The notes under the pieces were generated by a model. The model was not told the DNA's origin. It saw only the letters and a program-made list of their open reading frames with translations, and searched no databases. Below are positions 43,131 to 52,995 of a stretch of 64,000 bases of DNA, in pieces (position 1 is the stretch's first letter; each line of letters starts with the position of its first letter). Position numbers and translations under genes: made by a program. Source of the stretch: an uncultured Lachnospiraceae bacterium (GTDB taxonomy: Bacteria; Bacillota; Clostridia; Lachnospirales; Lachnospiraceae); NCBI GenBank assembly GCA_902793335.1, contig CADBCZ010000019.1, positions 31,702-95,701 on the forward strand, in the 5' to 3' direction.

Positions 43131-44915
43131 CTATAAAACTTCTCTTATAGTAGCCATGGAATACTCAATTATCTTATACTGAACAGTCCTGTTTCCATTA
43201 AATTCATTGATTTCAGGATAATATATTACATTGAGCATAACATTGTTAAGCCATCCCTGCAGCATTTTGTCATACTCCTCCTGCCCAAACCAGTTGATAA
43301 TATTATCAGTAAATTCGGCAGCTTTAAAATATATTCCCTCGCCGACAAATCCTTCTTCATCTTCAAGAACAATCTTAACTACGTTCTGTTCTTTTCCAAG
43401 TATCTTTGCCGATCTTATACGAAGATCCTTCTGTGCAAACAGCGGCTTTGGATTGCCCTGCCCAAACGGCGCAAGACTTTCAATCTGTGTTATCAGTCCT
43501 TCCGTCACATATGAAATCGGCATAGGAACATCTATCATAACCTTGCAAACAAGATCATCTTCCGTAAGATTACAGTTATCATTTAATCTCTTTCTAAACT
43601 CATCGAGCTTACCTCTCTCTATCGAAAAACCGGCTGCTCCCGCATGGCCTCCAAATTTAAGCAGAATATCCTCGCATTCTTTGAGAGCTTCGTACATATG
43701 ATATTCGTCCGTTGAACGCCCCGAGCCCTTAAGCACCTCAGCATTATCGCTATCAGTCAATACAAACACCGGTCTGTCATAGGCCTCTCTGATTCTTCCG
43801 GCAATTATTCCGGCAAGACTTTCATGACATTCCGGAATGTATATAACATATACCTTATCATCCTCACAATCCTTCACAAGTTCATGTGCTTTATCCACAC
43901 CCTGTCTCGTGAGTTCCTTGCGCTCATCATTTATCTCTTTTAAATCCTTAGCCTTGTTAAATGCTTCCACTCTGTCGGTTTCCAAAAAAAGTTCCATAGA
44001 AAGCTCTGCGCTTTCAAGTCTGCCCGATGCATTTATACAGGGTCCTATTCTGAATCCGACATGACCTACATTTATTGTCATATCTGACAGTTCATTGGCA
44101 TAAATGAGCGCTCTCATTCCCACATTTTCAGAGAACCTTAATCTCGGAAGTCCCTTGGTAACAAACAATCTATTCTCGCCTGTAAGAGGAACCACATCGC
44201 ATATTGTCGCTACCGCAACAAAATCCAGAAATAGTTCAAGTTCTTCCTTAGGTATTCCCCTCTTATCGTACAGACATTCAACAAATTTATATGCAACACC
44301 TGCACCGCATAGTTCTTTGTACGGGTATTTACAGGTCTCCTTTTTCGAATTTAAGATCGCATCAGCAGGAGGCAATATATGCTTCTTCACTCCATTTTCG
44401 ATACTAAACGGCACCTGATGATGGTCTGTAACAACAACAGACAAGCCTGCCGCCTTTGCTTTCTGTATAGCATCCAACGCAGCGATACCGTTATCACATG
44501 TTACTATTGTTGTCACTCCGTCATTAATCGCATTGTCAATTATTTCACGACTTATACCGTAACCATCCTTAACCCTGTGAGGAATAACGTAGTCCACATC
44601 TGCACCAATTCTTTTAAGTCCCGTGTAGAGTATATAGTTAGACATCACTCCGTCAACGTCATAATCGGAAATAATTCTCATCTTATGACCTTCTTCAAGA
44701 CTGTGGATTATGACTCTGACTGCCTGGTTCATATCCTCAATCTGGTACGGATCATGAAATGCTGCCTCTTCAGGGTGTAAAAAATCCTCAAAATCCTCTT
44801 CTTTGATATCACGGTTTACCAGCAGTCTTGCTACTACAGGATCTATATGATATTTTTCGGCCAGCGCATAGAAATCAGCACGCTTAGCTCTAATAATCCA
44901 TTTTCTATCTGACAT
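43131..44915 (-). CDS. recJ: Single-stranded-DNA-specific exonuclease RecJ
   Basis: A 594-residue DHH phosphoesterase with the metal motifs ISDYDVDGV, VTCDNG and VTDHHQVP, then FVAVATICDVVPL and the DHHA1 motif KFGGHAGAAGFSI near residue 415, and a C-terminal OB-type domain. It degrades ssDNA 5'-3' in repair and recombination. It sits between secDF and relA, the conserved clostridial location, 61 nt after the secDF stop. Confidence 0.92.
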   Translation of the reverse strand: MSDRKWIIRAKRADFYALAEKYHIDPVVARLLVNRDIKEEDFEDFLHPEEAAFHDPYQIEDMNQAVRVIIHSLEEGHKMRIISDYDVDGVMSNYILYTGLKRIGADVDYVIPHRVKDGYGISREIIDNAINDGVTTIVTCDNGIAALDAIQKAKAAGLSVVVTDHHQVPFSIENGVKKHILPPADAILNSKKETCKYPYKELCGAGVAYKFVECLYDKRGIPKEELELFLDFVAVATICDVVPLTGENRLFVTKGLPRLRFSENVGMRALIYANELSDMTINVGHVGFRIGPCINASGRLESAELSMELFLETDRVEAFNKAKDLKEINDERKELTRQGVDKAHELVKDCEDDKVYVIYIPECHESLAGIIAGRIREAYDRPVFVLTDSDNAEVLKGSGRSTDEYHMYEALKECEDILLKFGGHAGAAGFSIERGKLDEFRKRLNDNCNLTEDDLVCKVMIDVPMPISYVTEGLITQIESLAPFGQGNPKPLFAQKDLRIRSAKILGKEQNVVKIVLEDEEGFVGEGIYFKAAEFTDNIINWFGQEEYDKMLQGWLNNVMLNVIYYPEINEFNGNRTVQYKIIEYSMATIREVL

Positions 44916-44940
44916 TTGTTTCTCCGCTTATAAAGAATAA

Positions 44941-44962
44941 GGGCATGGTTTACGCCATGCCC
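44941..44962 (-). terminator. Terminator between secDF and recJ
   Basis: On the minus strand GGGCATGG pairs with CCATGCCC around a 6-nt loop (plus-strand 44941-44962), followed by TTATTCTTTAT. Read-through into recJ is possible because the U-tract is broken. Confidence 0.65.
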
Positions 44963-44976
44963 CTGTATTAATATTT

Positions 44977-47202
44977 TTACGCGTTTTTCTTTCTTCCGAC
45001 AGCGTTCTTATTAGCGCCACCGTTTTTCTCTTCCTGTCCCATTCTGGTCTTAAGCATATACCATAAAGGTCCTGTAATACATACTGAAGAGTACGCACCA
45101 CAGATAAGACCACACATAAGTGTAAGAGCAAAATCTTTGATAGATGTAACGCCCATGATGAACAACATCAATATCATTACGAATGTTGTAAGTGTTGTAT
45201 AAATACTTCTTGTCAACGTCTGCGAAATTGATGTGTTAACTATATTCTCGTATGTTTCGCCCTTGCCGTTCATAATTACAAGATTCTCACGGATACGGTC
45301 AAAGATAATGATTGTAGCGTTAATTGAGTAACCAACAATTGTAAGCATACATGCTATAAATGTATTACCAACCGAAAGTCTTCCAATTGAGTAAACAGCA
45401 AATACTACCAATACGTCATGTAAGAGCGCGATAACCGCAGCCGCACCGAATTTAACATCGCTGAATCTGAATGCAATATATATAAGCATTAAGATTGTTG
45501 CAATGACAACGGAAACGATTGCATTTCTCTGCATCTCACCACTGATTGTTGAGCTGATATTCTCAACATTTATCTCTTTCACCTTGAAATTATCCTTAAG
45601 AGCTGTTTCAACAGCATCACGCTTATCAACCTTAAGCTCCGGTGTCTTAAATACTATCTCGTTGCTGTTCTGAACGTTCTGAACCTGAACATCAGCATCA
45701 GATATTCCTGCTGCTTCACAGATTACAGGAAGGATATCACTCTCTGCCTTTGCAAGATCATAGTGGTCTTCAAAATCAACAGTCATTGATGTACCACCTG
45801 TAAACTCAAGACTAAAGTTGAGAGTTGAACCAGTCTTAGCCTTAAATATTGGTAATGCGATAAGTCCTGCCAAAACAGCAATGATTGAAATTGCAAATGT
45901 AATCTTAGATAACTTAACAAATCCTGAAACCTTAGGCTCTTTCTTTGCTCCGTATAACTTAGGATTAGTAGCACCCATAGCATAAACTGCCTTTAAAAGA
46001 TGCTTTGTTACAAAAAGTGCTGTAAACATTGAAAGGACAATACCGATTCCAAGAGTAAGAGCAAATCCCTTAATAGAACCAATACCCATGATATAAAGTA
46101 CAACTGCCGCTATAAGAGTTGTGATGTTTGAATCCAAAATTGCTGATGCAGCCTTATTGAAACCTGAGTCGATAGCTGCCTTAACTGTAGCGCCTGCTCC
46201 AAGCTCTTCCTTGATACGTGTGAATATGATGACATTCGCATCAACCGCCATACCGATTGATAACACGATACCGGCAAGACCCGGAAGTGTAAGGCTGGCA
46301 TTAAATCCATTTAAGCAGAGAAGCATTAATACTACATATGCACAAAGTGCTAAAACTGAAACAAAACCAGGTAACAGATAAAGCACGATCATGATAACTG
46401 CTACCAATCCCATACCGATTGCACCGGCCTTAAGTGTTGTAGCAAGTGCATCTTTACCAAGTGTAGCTCCAACCTCGTTAGAACGTAACTCCTCAAGTGT
46501 AAGAGGAAGTGCACCGATACGGATTGTCTCAGCAAGTGCATTAGCCTCTTCATCATTCTCCATACCGTTGATAACCGCGCTACCACCTGTGATAGCTGTC
46601 TGAACTGTAGGAGCCGAAGCAACCTCACCGTCATATATGATATAAATTCTCTTACCTACATTAGCTGTTGTAGCGTCAGCAAACTTCTTAGTTCCTTCGT
46701 CAGTAAATGCTAACTGAACAACATATTCCTGAACTGCACCTGAGTTATCAATTGCAGCTGCAGCATTCTTAACATCCGAACCTGTAAGAACAGTCTCATA
46801 CTCCTGTCCTGATGCATACTTCTGATAATTCTCTTCATCCATGAATTCCAAAGCACCCGGCTTACCAAGATCCTGTAAAATCTTGTTTGCATCCGATACA
46901 CCCGGAATTTCAATACTGAATCTGTCTGTACCTTCCTGGTACACACTACTGTCTGTTGAATATACATCAGCACGCTGCTGGAGTCTTGTCTTTGTATCAC
47001 TTATCTCCTGTGCTGTCGGATCTTCATCAACAATTCTGTAGGTGATACTTACACCACCTGCAAGATCCAGACCTAAAATAATGTTCTTAGCCTGTCCAAT
47101 GTGATGCTTACCAAGTCCCTGTATCGTTGTAAATGCACCAAGAACCAGTGCCAAAAGGAACACGATTATGGTCAGCAAACTGTTTCTCTTTGTCTTTCTC
47201 AT
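44977..47202 (-). CDS. secDF: Fused protein-export membrane protein SecDF
   Basis: A 741-residue fusion. The SecD half (1-410) has the opening helix SLLTIIVFLLALVLGAF, the DLAGGVSITYRIVDED domain and TMs with GMAVDANVIIFTRIKEEL. The SecF half (about 430-710) has LEFTGGTSMTVDFEDHYDLA, then GYSINATIIIFDRIRENL and ITGPLWYMLKTRMG. It uses the proton/sodium gradient to help SecA-driven export. The extracytoplasmic P1 domain is short, as in Clostridia. It starts 7 nt after the SCIFF maturase stop. Confidence 0.92.
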   Translation of the reverse strand: MRKTKRNSLLTIIVFLLALVLGAFTTIQGLGKHHIGQAKNIILGLDLAGGVSITYRIVDEDPTAQEISDTKTRLQQRADVYSTDSSVYQEGTDRFSIEIPGVSDANKILQDLGKPGALEFMDEENYQKYASGQEYETVLTGSDVKNAAAAIDNSGAVQEYVVQLAFTDEGTKKFADATTANVGKRIYIIYDGEVASAPTVQTAITGGSAVINGMENDEEANALAETIRIGALPLTLEELRSNEVGATLGKDALATTLKAGAIGMGLVAVIMIVLYLLPGFVSVLALCAYVVLMLLCLNGFNASLTLPGLAGIVLSIGMAVDANVIIFTRIKEELGAGATVKAAIDSGFNKAASAILDSNITTLIAAVVLYIMGIGSIKGFALTLGIGIVLSMFTALFVTKHLLKAVYAMGATNPKLYGAKKEPKVSGFVKLSKITFAISIIAVLAGLIALPIFKAKTGSTLNFSLEFTGGTSMTVDFEDHYDLAKAESDILPVICEAAGISDADVQVQNVQNSNEIVFKTPELKVDKRDAVETALKDNFKVKEINVENISSTISGEMQRNAIVSVVIATILMLIYIAFRFSDVKFGAAAVIALLHDVLVVFAVYSIGRLSVGNTFIACMLTIVGYSINATIIIFDRIRENLVIMNGKGETYENIVNTSISQTLTRSIYTTLTTFVMILMLFIMGVTSIKDFALTLMCGLICGAYSSVCITGPLWYMLKTRMGQEEKNGGANKNAVGRKKNA

Positions 47203-47209
47203 TTCCCTT

Positions 47210-48568
47210 TTACTCTCCTCCTTCGGCTAGTGCAGCCTTTATCATGATTGCACATTCCACTCTCTTCTTTTCCAGATCACATCCAACTTCATATGCATCA
47301 GTAAGATTGCCATGGAAATTATAAGAATTGGCAGCACAGCCACCACTACAGTAGAATCTTGCAAAACAATCTCTGCATTTTGGCTTCGCATATACATTGC
47401 AAAGCTTGAATTCGTCCACAACCTCTGTATTGGTCACGCCTTCATCCACATTGCCGACTTTAAAGTCTTCCATTCCGACAAACTGATGACAGGGATACAA
47501 ATCTCCCCAAGGCGTTACAGCCAGATACTCGGTTCCCGAACCACATCCCGAAAGTCTCTTGTATATACAAGGTCCTCCGGATAAATCTATCATAAAGTGA
47601 AAGAAATTGAATCCTTTTCCTTCACGTTCTCTCTTAACCATCTCTTTTGCAAGAAGATCATATTCCTCACATATCTTCGAAACATCCTCAGGTGTTATGG
47701 CATAATCCATATCAGGTCCTGCCACAACAGGCTCCATTGATATCTGTTTAAAGCCGAGATCCGCTAAATGCAAAACATCCTTAGAGAAATCCGTATTATG
47801 ATGAGTAAATGTTCCCCTCACATAGTAGTTGGTCTGATTCCTAAGTTCTGCCATCTTCTTGAACTTATCAATTATCAGATCATAACTTCCCTTACCGTTT
47901 CTCGTCGGTCTCATAGCGTCATGTACTTCTTTTCTTCCATCTATTGAAAGGACGACATTCGCCATCTCTTTATTTGCAAATTCCATAACATCATCATCTA
48001 ACAATACTCCGTTAGTGGTGAGTGTAAAACGAAACTTCTTATTATGTTCTTTTTCCTGTGATCTTCCGTATGCAACAAGATCCTTGACAACCTGAAAGTT
48101 CATAAGCGGTTCTCCGCCGAAGAAATCAACCTCCAGATTAACTCTGTTACCGGAATTAGCGATAAGAAAATCAAGTGCCTTCTTTCCAACTTCATAGCTC
48201 ATCAAAGATCTGTCTCCATGATATTCACCCTCTCCTGCAAAGCAATACTTACATGCAAGATTGCAATCATGTGCAATATGAAGACATAATGCTTTTACAA
48301 CTGTCTTTCTCTTCTTGAAGTCAACAATAGCATCCTTATAGACATCCTCTGTGAACAGCTGTCCTGCTTCCTTAAGCTGGCCAATCTCATCACATGCCTC
48401 TAATACATCTTCCTTAGAATACTTAGAAAGCTTGTCTGCTATCTCTTCCGGTGTGTTATCCTCATACAGTGCGATCACATCATATACAAGATCGTCTACA
48501 ACATGTACCGAGCCACTGCAGACATCAAGTACAATGTTATAACCGTTATTTTTATATTGATGTACCAC
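47210..48568 (-). CDS. scfB: SCIFF peptide radical SAM maturase (thioether-forming)
   Basis: A 452-residue radical SAM-SPASM enzyme. An N-terminal leader-binding (RRE-like) region (1-85) precedes the SAM cluster motif CNLACKYCFAGEGEYHG (about residue 99) and FFGGEPLMNFQVV. The SPASM cysteines are in CGSGTEYLAVTPWGDLYPCH and KCRDCFARFYCSGGCAANSY. It forms sulfur-to-alpha-carbon thioether links in the adjacent SCIFF peptide. The pair is among the most conserved RiPP loci of Clostridia; the final function of the product is unknown. Confidence 0.93.
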   Translation of the reverse strand: MVHQYKNNGYNIVLDVCSGSVHVVDDLVYDVIALYEDNTPEEIADKLSKYSKEDVLEACDEIGQLKEAGQLFTEDVYKDAIVDFKKRKTVVKALCLHIAHDCNLACKYCFAGEGEYHGDRSLMSYEVGKKALDFLIANSGNRVNLEVDFFGGEPLMNFQVVKDLVAYGRSQEKEHNKKFRFTLTTNGVLLDDDVMEFANKEMANVVLSIDGRKEVHDAMRPTRNGKGSYDLIIDKFKKMAELRNQTNYYVRGTFTHHNTDFSKDVLHLADLGFKQISMEPVVAGPDMDYAITPEDVSKICEEYDLLAKEMVKREREGKGFNFFHFMIDLSGGPCIYKRLSGCGSGTEYLAVTPWGDLYPCHQFVGMEDFKVGNVDEGVTNTEVVDEFKLCNVYAKPKCRDCFARFYCSGGCAANSYNFHGNLTDAYEVGCDLEKKRVECAIMIKAALAEGGE

Positions 48569-48686
48569 TTTATTACCTCTTACTCTAAGTTGTGCGCAAG
48601 CACAACGAATGAGCCGCTACTCTGCATCTTACAATAGAAACCCGTCGGCAGCGCAACAGCTCATATATTGTTTCATTTAATGATAA

Positions 48687-48827
48687 TTATTTGTTCTCGC
48701 AAGTCTGATTTCCAACTGTGCAAGATGTCTTACATGCTGACTGGCATGATGTCTGGCACTCGCCACATCCACCTTTTTCCATAGTGTTCTTCAATGTCTT
48801 GTCTGTTAAAGTCTTAATATGCTTCAT
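48687..48827 (-). CDS. scfA: SCIFF ranthipeptide precursor (six cysteines in forty-five)
   Basis: A 46-residue peptide from ATG 48827 (MKHIKTLTDKTLKNTMEKGG) followed by CGECQTSCQSACKTSC and TVGNQTCENK. It has exactly six cysteines (21, 24, 28, 32, 36, 43), the family signature. GAGGTAG precedes the ATG; an in-frame start 18 codons earlier is not family-like. The maturase gene follows after 118 nt. Confidence 0.93.
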   Translation of the reverse strand: MKHIKTLTDKTLKNTMEKGGCGECQTSCQSACKTSCTVGNQTCENK

Positions 48828-49061
48828 AATATCTACCTCACATTCTTGAATATTGTTACCGTTCATATTCATATAAATCAAGCTCTCAAGACCTCAATTA
48901 TATATGATATAAACAATATCGCATGGCACTGCATTCTCACAAAAGGGCGCAATCCCACAAATATTTTATTAGTATATCACAACGTTTTTATAAGGTCAAC
49001 GATATTTGAGGGCTTTTATAGATTTTATTGATTTATTGTTACTTTAAACAGCAGATTGACG

Positions 49062-49424
49062 TCAGCTCAACATTCCTCCGACCAACCCTCCGCCGACACA
49101 AAGCAATACAGTTGTTATATCAGCAGTATTCGGAACGTGAAAGGTATGTGCGATTGCAAATGCAGCTGCAGTTATAATAGCTATATATAACACTCCGAGA
49201 ATAAACCCCCATAAAAACTTCTTTTCTTTAACCCTCTTTCCTACAACAAATGCTCCCAGAAAGGTTACAATCACGTAAATTGCGATAATTGCAAGGTCAG
49301 TTACAGATTCTGTCAAATGTAGTTTAAACACCGCAAAAGCAAGTATTGCAAGTAGCAATCCCGTAACGGCATATGCTACTATCAAACCTCTGATCACTAC
49401 ACCAATCTTCTTTCCTATGCTCAT
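49062..49424 (-). CDS. TIGR04086 family membrane protein
   Basis: A 120-residue protein with four hydrophobic segments (IRGLIVAYAVTGLLLAILAF, LAIIAIYVIVTFLGAFVVG, LWGFILGVLYIAIITAAAFA, TTVLLCVGGGLVGGML), matching TIGR04086, which typically lies beside SCIFF genes and yajC. ATG 49424 follows GGGGAG. The molecular role is unknown; conserved placement suggests a link to SCIFF or Sec export. Confidence 0.82.
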   Translation of the reverse strand: MSIGKKIGVVIRGLIVAYAVTGLLLAILAFAVFKLHLTESVTDLAIIAIYVIVTFLGAFVVGKRVKEKKFLWGFILGVLYIAIITAAAFAIAHTFHVPNTADITTVLLCVGGGLVGGMLS

Positions 49425-49528
49425 ATAATCCACTCCCCATTCCTATTTTTTATAATATAGTGCAGTATATGAGAACCATTATGGATTTATGATATATCGT
49501 TTCTAATTACCATATAATTTGAGAAAAG

Positions 49529-49548
49529 AGCTATCGCACGCGACAGCC
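49529..49548 (-). terminator. Terminator of pckA
   Basis: On the minus strand GGCTGTCG-CGTG-CGATAGCT forms an 8-bp stem with two G-U pairs, followed by CTTTTCTC. It lies 56 nt after the pckA stop. Confidence 0.6.
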
Positions 49549-49603
49549 CTTTCTATTATTTGTTTATTATATTTTCTATAACCAGGTATATTTCAACTCA
49601 ATA

Positions 49604-51217
49604 TTATAACTGAGGACCTGCTGCAACAAGTGCCTTACCAGCCTCATTTGTCTCATACTTCTTGAAGTTCTTGATGAATCTTGCTGCAAGATCCTTAGCC
49701 TTCTCATCCCACTCAGCTGCATCAGCGTAAGTATCTCTAGGATCAAGAATCTCTGTGCTAACTCCAGGAAGCTCTGTAGGAACCTCGAAATCAAAGTAAG
49801 GAATCTTCTTAGTAGGAGCATTCTTGATATCTCCACTAAGGATTGCATCGATAATTCCACGTGTATCAGGAATTGAGATACGCTTGCCTGTTCCGTTCCA
49901 TCCTGTATTAACAAGGTAAGCCTTAGCTCCGCTCTTCTCCATCTTCTTAACAAGCTCCTCAGCATACTTTGTAGGATGAAGCTCTAAGAATGCCTGTCCG
50001 AAACAAGCTGAGAATGTAGGTGTAGGCTCTGTAATTCCACGCTCTGTACCTGCAAGCTTAGCAGTAAATCCTGAAAGGAAGTAGTACTTTGTCTGCTCTG
50101 GTGTAAGGATTGAAACAGGAGGAAGTACACCAAATGCATCTGCTGATAAGAAGATAACATTCTGTGCATCAGGTCCTGATGACTTACCATTAACCTTAAG
50201 AGCGATATTATCAATATGATCGATAGGGTAAGATACACGAGTATTCTCTGTAACTGACTTATCATCAAAATCAATCTTTCCAGCATTGTCAACTGTTACG
50301 TTCTCAAGAAGAGCATCTCTCTTGATTGCGTTGTAGATATCTGGCTCAGACTCTTTGTCAAGACCGATAACCTTAGCGTAGCATCCACCTTCGAAGTTGA
50401 ATACGCCGTTGTCATCCCAACCATGCTCATCATCACCGATAAGAAGTCTCTTAGGATCTGTAGAAAGAGTTGTCTTACCTGTTCCTGAAAGACCGAAGAA
50501 GATTGCTGTATTCTTACCTTCCATATCTGTGTTAGCTGAGCAGTGCATTGAAGCAATACCCTTAAGAGGTAAGTAGTAGTTCATCATCGAGAACATACCC
50601 TTCTTCATCTCTCCACCGTACCATGTGTTGATGATAACCTGCTCACGGCTTGTGATGTTGAATACAACAGCTGTCTCTGAATTAAGACCAAGTTCCTTGT
50701 AGTTCTCAACTTTAGCCTTAGAAGCGTTGTATACTACGAAATCAGGCTCGAATTTCTCAAGCTCTTCTGCTGTTGGCTGGATGAACATATTCTTAATGAA
50801 ATGTGCCTGCCAAGCAACTTCAACGATAAAACGAACTGCCATTCTTGTATCTTCGTTAGCACCACAGAAAGCGTCTACAACGAAAAGTCTCTTATCAGAA
50901 AGCTCTTTCTTAGCAATCTCCTTAACTGCAGTCCATGTCTCCTCAGTTGCAGGATGGTTGTCGTTAGGATACTCGTCAGATGTCCACCATACAGTGTCCT
51001 TAGAGTTCTCATCCATAACGACGAATTTATCTTTAGGAGAACGTCCTGTGTAAATACCGGTCATAACGTTAACTGCACCAAGCTCTGTCTCCTGACCCAC
51101 TTCGTAACCTGTAAGACCCTCTTTGGTCTCTTCCTTGTAGAGATCCTCAAATGAAGGATTGTGAACGATCTCTGTTGTACCTGTAATACCGTACTTTGTC
51201 AAATCAAGATTTGCCAT
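49604..51217 (-). CDS. pckA: Phosphoenolpyruvate carboxykinase (ATP)
   Basis: A 537-residue ATP-type PEPCK. Landmarks are [15 protein letters not shown], the Mn-binding [13 protein letters not shown], the P-loop [11 protein letters not shown], the kinase-2 region [20 protein letters not shown] and [13 protein letters not shown]. In fermenting gut anaerobes it often works in the CO2-fixing direction, PEP to oxaloacetate with ATP gain. It has a divergent promoter region shared with the OFA carrier, and repeated use of a small codon set suggests high expression. Confidence 0.95.
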   Translation of the reverse strand: MANLDLTKYGITGTTEIVHNPSFEDLYKEETKEGLTGYEVGQETELGAVNVMTGIYTGRSPKDKFVVMDENSKDTVWWTSDEYPNDNHPATEETWTAVKEIAKKELSDKRLFVVDAFCGANEDTRMAVRFIVEVAWQAHFIKNMFIQPTAEELEKFEPDFVVYNASKAKVENYKELGLNSETAVVFNITSREQVIINTWYGGEMKKGMFSMMNYYLPLKGIASMHCSANTDMEGKNTAIFFGLSGTGKTTLSTDPKRLLIGDDEHGWDDNGVFNFEGGCYAKVIGLDKESEPDIYNAIKRDALLENVTVDNAGKIDFDDKSVTENTRVSYPIDHIDNIALKVNGKSSGPDAQNVIFLSADAFGVLPPVSILTPEQTKYYFLSGFTAKLAGTERGITEPTPTFSACFGQAFLELHPTKYAEELVKKMEKSGAKAYLVNTGWNGTGKRISIPDTRGIIDAILSGDIKNAPTKKIPYFDFEVPTELPGVSTEILDPRDTYADAAEWDEKAKDLAARFIKNFKKYETNEAGKALVAAGPQL

Positions 51218-51281
51218 TTTACATATACCTCTCTTCTTATAATATTGTTTATACTAGTTACACCTGATAACTACCCTAAGC

Positions 51282-51324
51282 AATTACACAGTGTAATTAT
51301 ATACCACTGTTTCGCATTGTATAA
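51282..51324 (-). promoter_or_regulatory. pckA promoter with inverted-repeat operator
   Basis: AATTACAC (51282-51289) and GTGTAATT (51291-51298) form a perfect inverted repeat around one base. On the minus strand the -10 TATAAT (51296-51301) overlaps its upstream edge, with TTATAC (51319-51324) as a weak -35 at 17 bp. A repressor here would cover the -10 and start site of pckA. The protein is unknown. Confidence 0.5.
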
Positions 51325-51427
51325 AGCGCGTAACACGTTCGCGAATATTATAATGATAATTCTACGATAAGTCAAGACAGGACTTCACTCATTTTGAGGT
51401 TTTTTGACACAAAGTTAACATAAACTA

Positions 51428-51456
51428 TTGCAAAAAATAATTATTACATATATAAT
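51428..51456 (+). promoter_or_regulatory. Promoter of the OFA carrier gene
   Basis: TTGCAA (51428-51433), 17 bp, TATAAT (51451-51456). The expected leader contains a perfect 8-bp hairpin, AATGCTTG/CAAGCATT (51471-51478 and 51484-51491), between the start site and the Shine-Dalgarno. Confidence 0.6.
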
Positions 51457-51522
51457 GTATTCTGATTAATAATGCTTGTCCACCAAGCATTACCAAAAAA
51501 ATTTAATAAAGGGAGAAAAATC

Positions 51523-52890
51523 ATGGGTAAAAATGAAACAACCTCATCCGGATGGCGCAGTAACAAGTGGATTCGCGCGGCTATTCCGGCGTTACTACTT
51601 CACTGCAGTATCGGTACTGTTTACTGTTGGTCAATCTTTTCACAGGAGATTGCTGATTACATCGGCTTTTCAAAAGGAGCAACTGAGTGGGCATTTTCTT
51701 TTGCAATCTTCTTCCTCGGTATGTCAGCAGCATTCCTCGGAAATGTCGTTGAGAAAGATATTCATAAATCTTCTCTTATAGCAACTATTTGTTTCTCATT
51801 AGGTATGGCTCTTACAGGTTTCTTCATTTACTATGGTGGAAACCATCAGGGAAGTCCTATAGCACTTATCGGAATTTATTTAAGCTACGGTTTCATCATG
51901 GGTGTAGGTCTTGGTACAGGATACCTTTCACCGGTTAAGACTCTTATGCTTTGGTTCCAGGATAGAAAAGGTCTTGCAACAGGACTTGCTGTTGCAGGTT
52001 TCGGTGCTGCTAAGGCTATCGCATCACCTATCATGCAGAGCATGCTTGAGAACTTAGGCGAGGGCGGAATCTACAAGATGTTCTGGATTCTTGCTTGCGT
52101 ATACTTCTGTATGATGTTCGTTGGACATCTCTTACTTAAGAAACCTGACGGATGGCATGAGCCTTCAGGCAGCGAAGGTAAACCTTCAATCATGTCAGTA
52201 CTTAAGACCAAGCCGATGACAAACTATATCGGAATCTGGTTAATGTTCTACATCAACATTACTTGTGGTCTTGCACTTATCTCTCAGGAGAAAATGATCG
52301 TTAAATGTATCGGACTTGCAGCATCAGCAGGAATCATTTCAACAATCTCTGCTATATTCAATGCAGGTGGACGTCTTGGTTTCTCAGCATGGGCTGATAC
52401 AATGAAAGACCGTAACACAATTTATAAATTAATCTTCATTTTATCAATTGCATTTACTGCACTTGTAATGGTTACTCAGGGTATCAAGACAGGCGAGGGT
52501 AACACCGGTCTTGTAATCCTTGTACTTGCTCTTATTTTCATAGTAAACGCAGGCTACGGCGGAGGTTTCTCTAACGTACCTACACTCTTATCTGATCATT
52601 ATGGAATGAGCAGCATCAGTGCAATTCACGGTATCACACTTTCTGCATGGGCTTTTGCAGGACTTACAGGTAACCAGGTTGCAACTTACATCGTTAACCA
52701 TTCAGGCGAGTGGATTGAGCATGGTACAGACGCAGCAGGTAACGTTATCAAGGTTAACCCTGTTGGATACCAGAACGTATTGTTCTTTACTATCGCACTT
52801 TATATTATCGCTTTAATTCTTTGCTTAGTTCTTGTAAGACCTACAGAGAAGGCACTTGAAGCTAAGGCTGCAAAAAAGGCAGCTAAATAA
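51523..52890 (+). CDS. OFA-family MFS carrier (oxalate/formate antiporter type)
   Basis: A 455-residue, 12-helix MFS protein. Family features are HCSIGTVYCWSIFSQEIADY near the start, GVGLGTGYLSPVKTLMLWF, DRKGLATGLAVAGFGAAKAI and GGRLGFSAWADTMKDRN between the halves. OFA members exchange small monocarboxylates or dicarboxylates; substrate is not readable. ATG 51523 follows AAAGGGAG; an upstream in-frame ATG lies in the leader hairpin. It is divergent from pckA, so it may import or export an acid linked to that pathway. Confidence 0.85.
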   Translation: MGKNETTSSGWRSNKWIRAAIPALLLHCSIGTVYCWSIFSQEIADYIGFSKGATEWAFSFAIFFLGMSAAFLGNVVEKDIHKSSLIATICFSLGMALTGFFIYYGGNHQGSPIALIGIYLSYGFIMGVGLGTGYLSPVKTLMLWFQDRKGLATGLAVAGFGAAKAIASPIMQSMLENLGEGGIYKMFWILACVYFCMMFVGHLLLKKPDGWHEPSGSEGKPSIMSVLKTKPMTNYIGIWLMFYINITCGLALISQEKMIVKCIGLAASAGIISTISAIFNAGGRLGFSAWADTMKDRNTIYKLIFILSIAFTALVMVTQGIKTGEGNTGLVILVLALIFIVNAGYGGGFSNVPTLLSDHYGMSSISAIHGITLSAWAFAGLTGNQVATYIVNHSGEWIEHGTDAAGNVIKVNPVGYQNVLFFTIALYIIALILCLVLVRPTEKALEAKAAKKAAK

Positions 52891-52925
52891 TATTTATTAG
52901 CGATCTACAACTAATAGACATCAAT

Positions 52926-52982
52926 GGGCTCTCGGAATCATGAGCCAGACAGACCGGATTCCGATGGCTCATTTTATTTTTC
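52926..52982 (+). promoter_or_regulatory. Block-crossed inverted repeats with U-run: terminator/attenuator candidate
   Basis: Four adjoining 8-nt blocks occur in the order A B ... A' B': A TCGGAATC (52932-52939), B ATGAGCCA (52940-52947), A' GATTCCGA (52957-52964), B' TGGCTCAT (52965-52972). Both pairs are perfect, so the two stems are mutually exclusive or form a pseudoknot. B-B' is followed by TTTATTTTTC, a terminator. A further GGCTC (52927-52931) can pair with GAGCC in B. The run ends 2 nt before the Shine-Dalgarno AAAGGAGG of the surface-protein gene. Confidence 0.55.
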
Positions 52983-52995
52983 AAAGGAGGTAAAA

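Noticed and set aside
43231-43701. 156-codon plus-strand frame inside recJ
   Set aside because: Serine-rich antisense shadow of a conserved RecJ gene.
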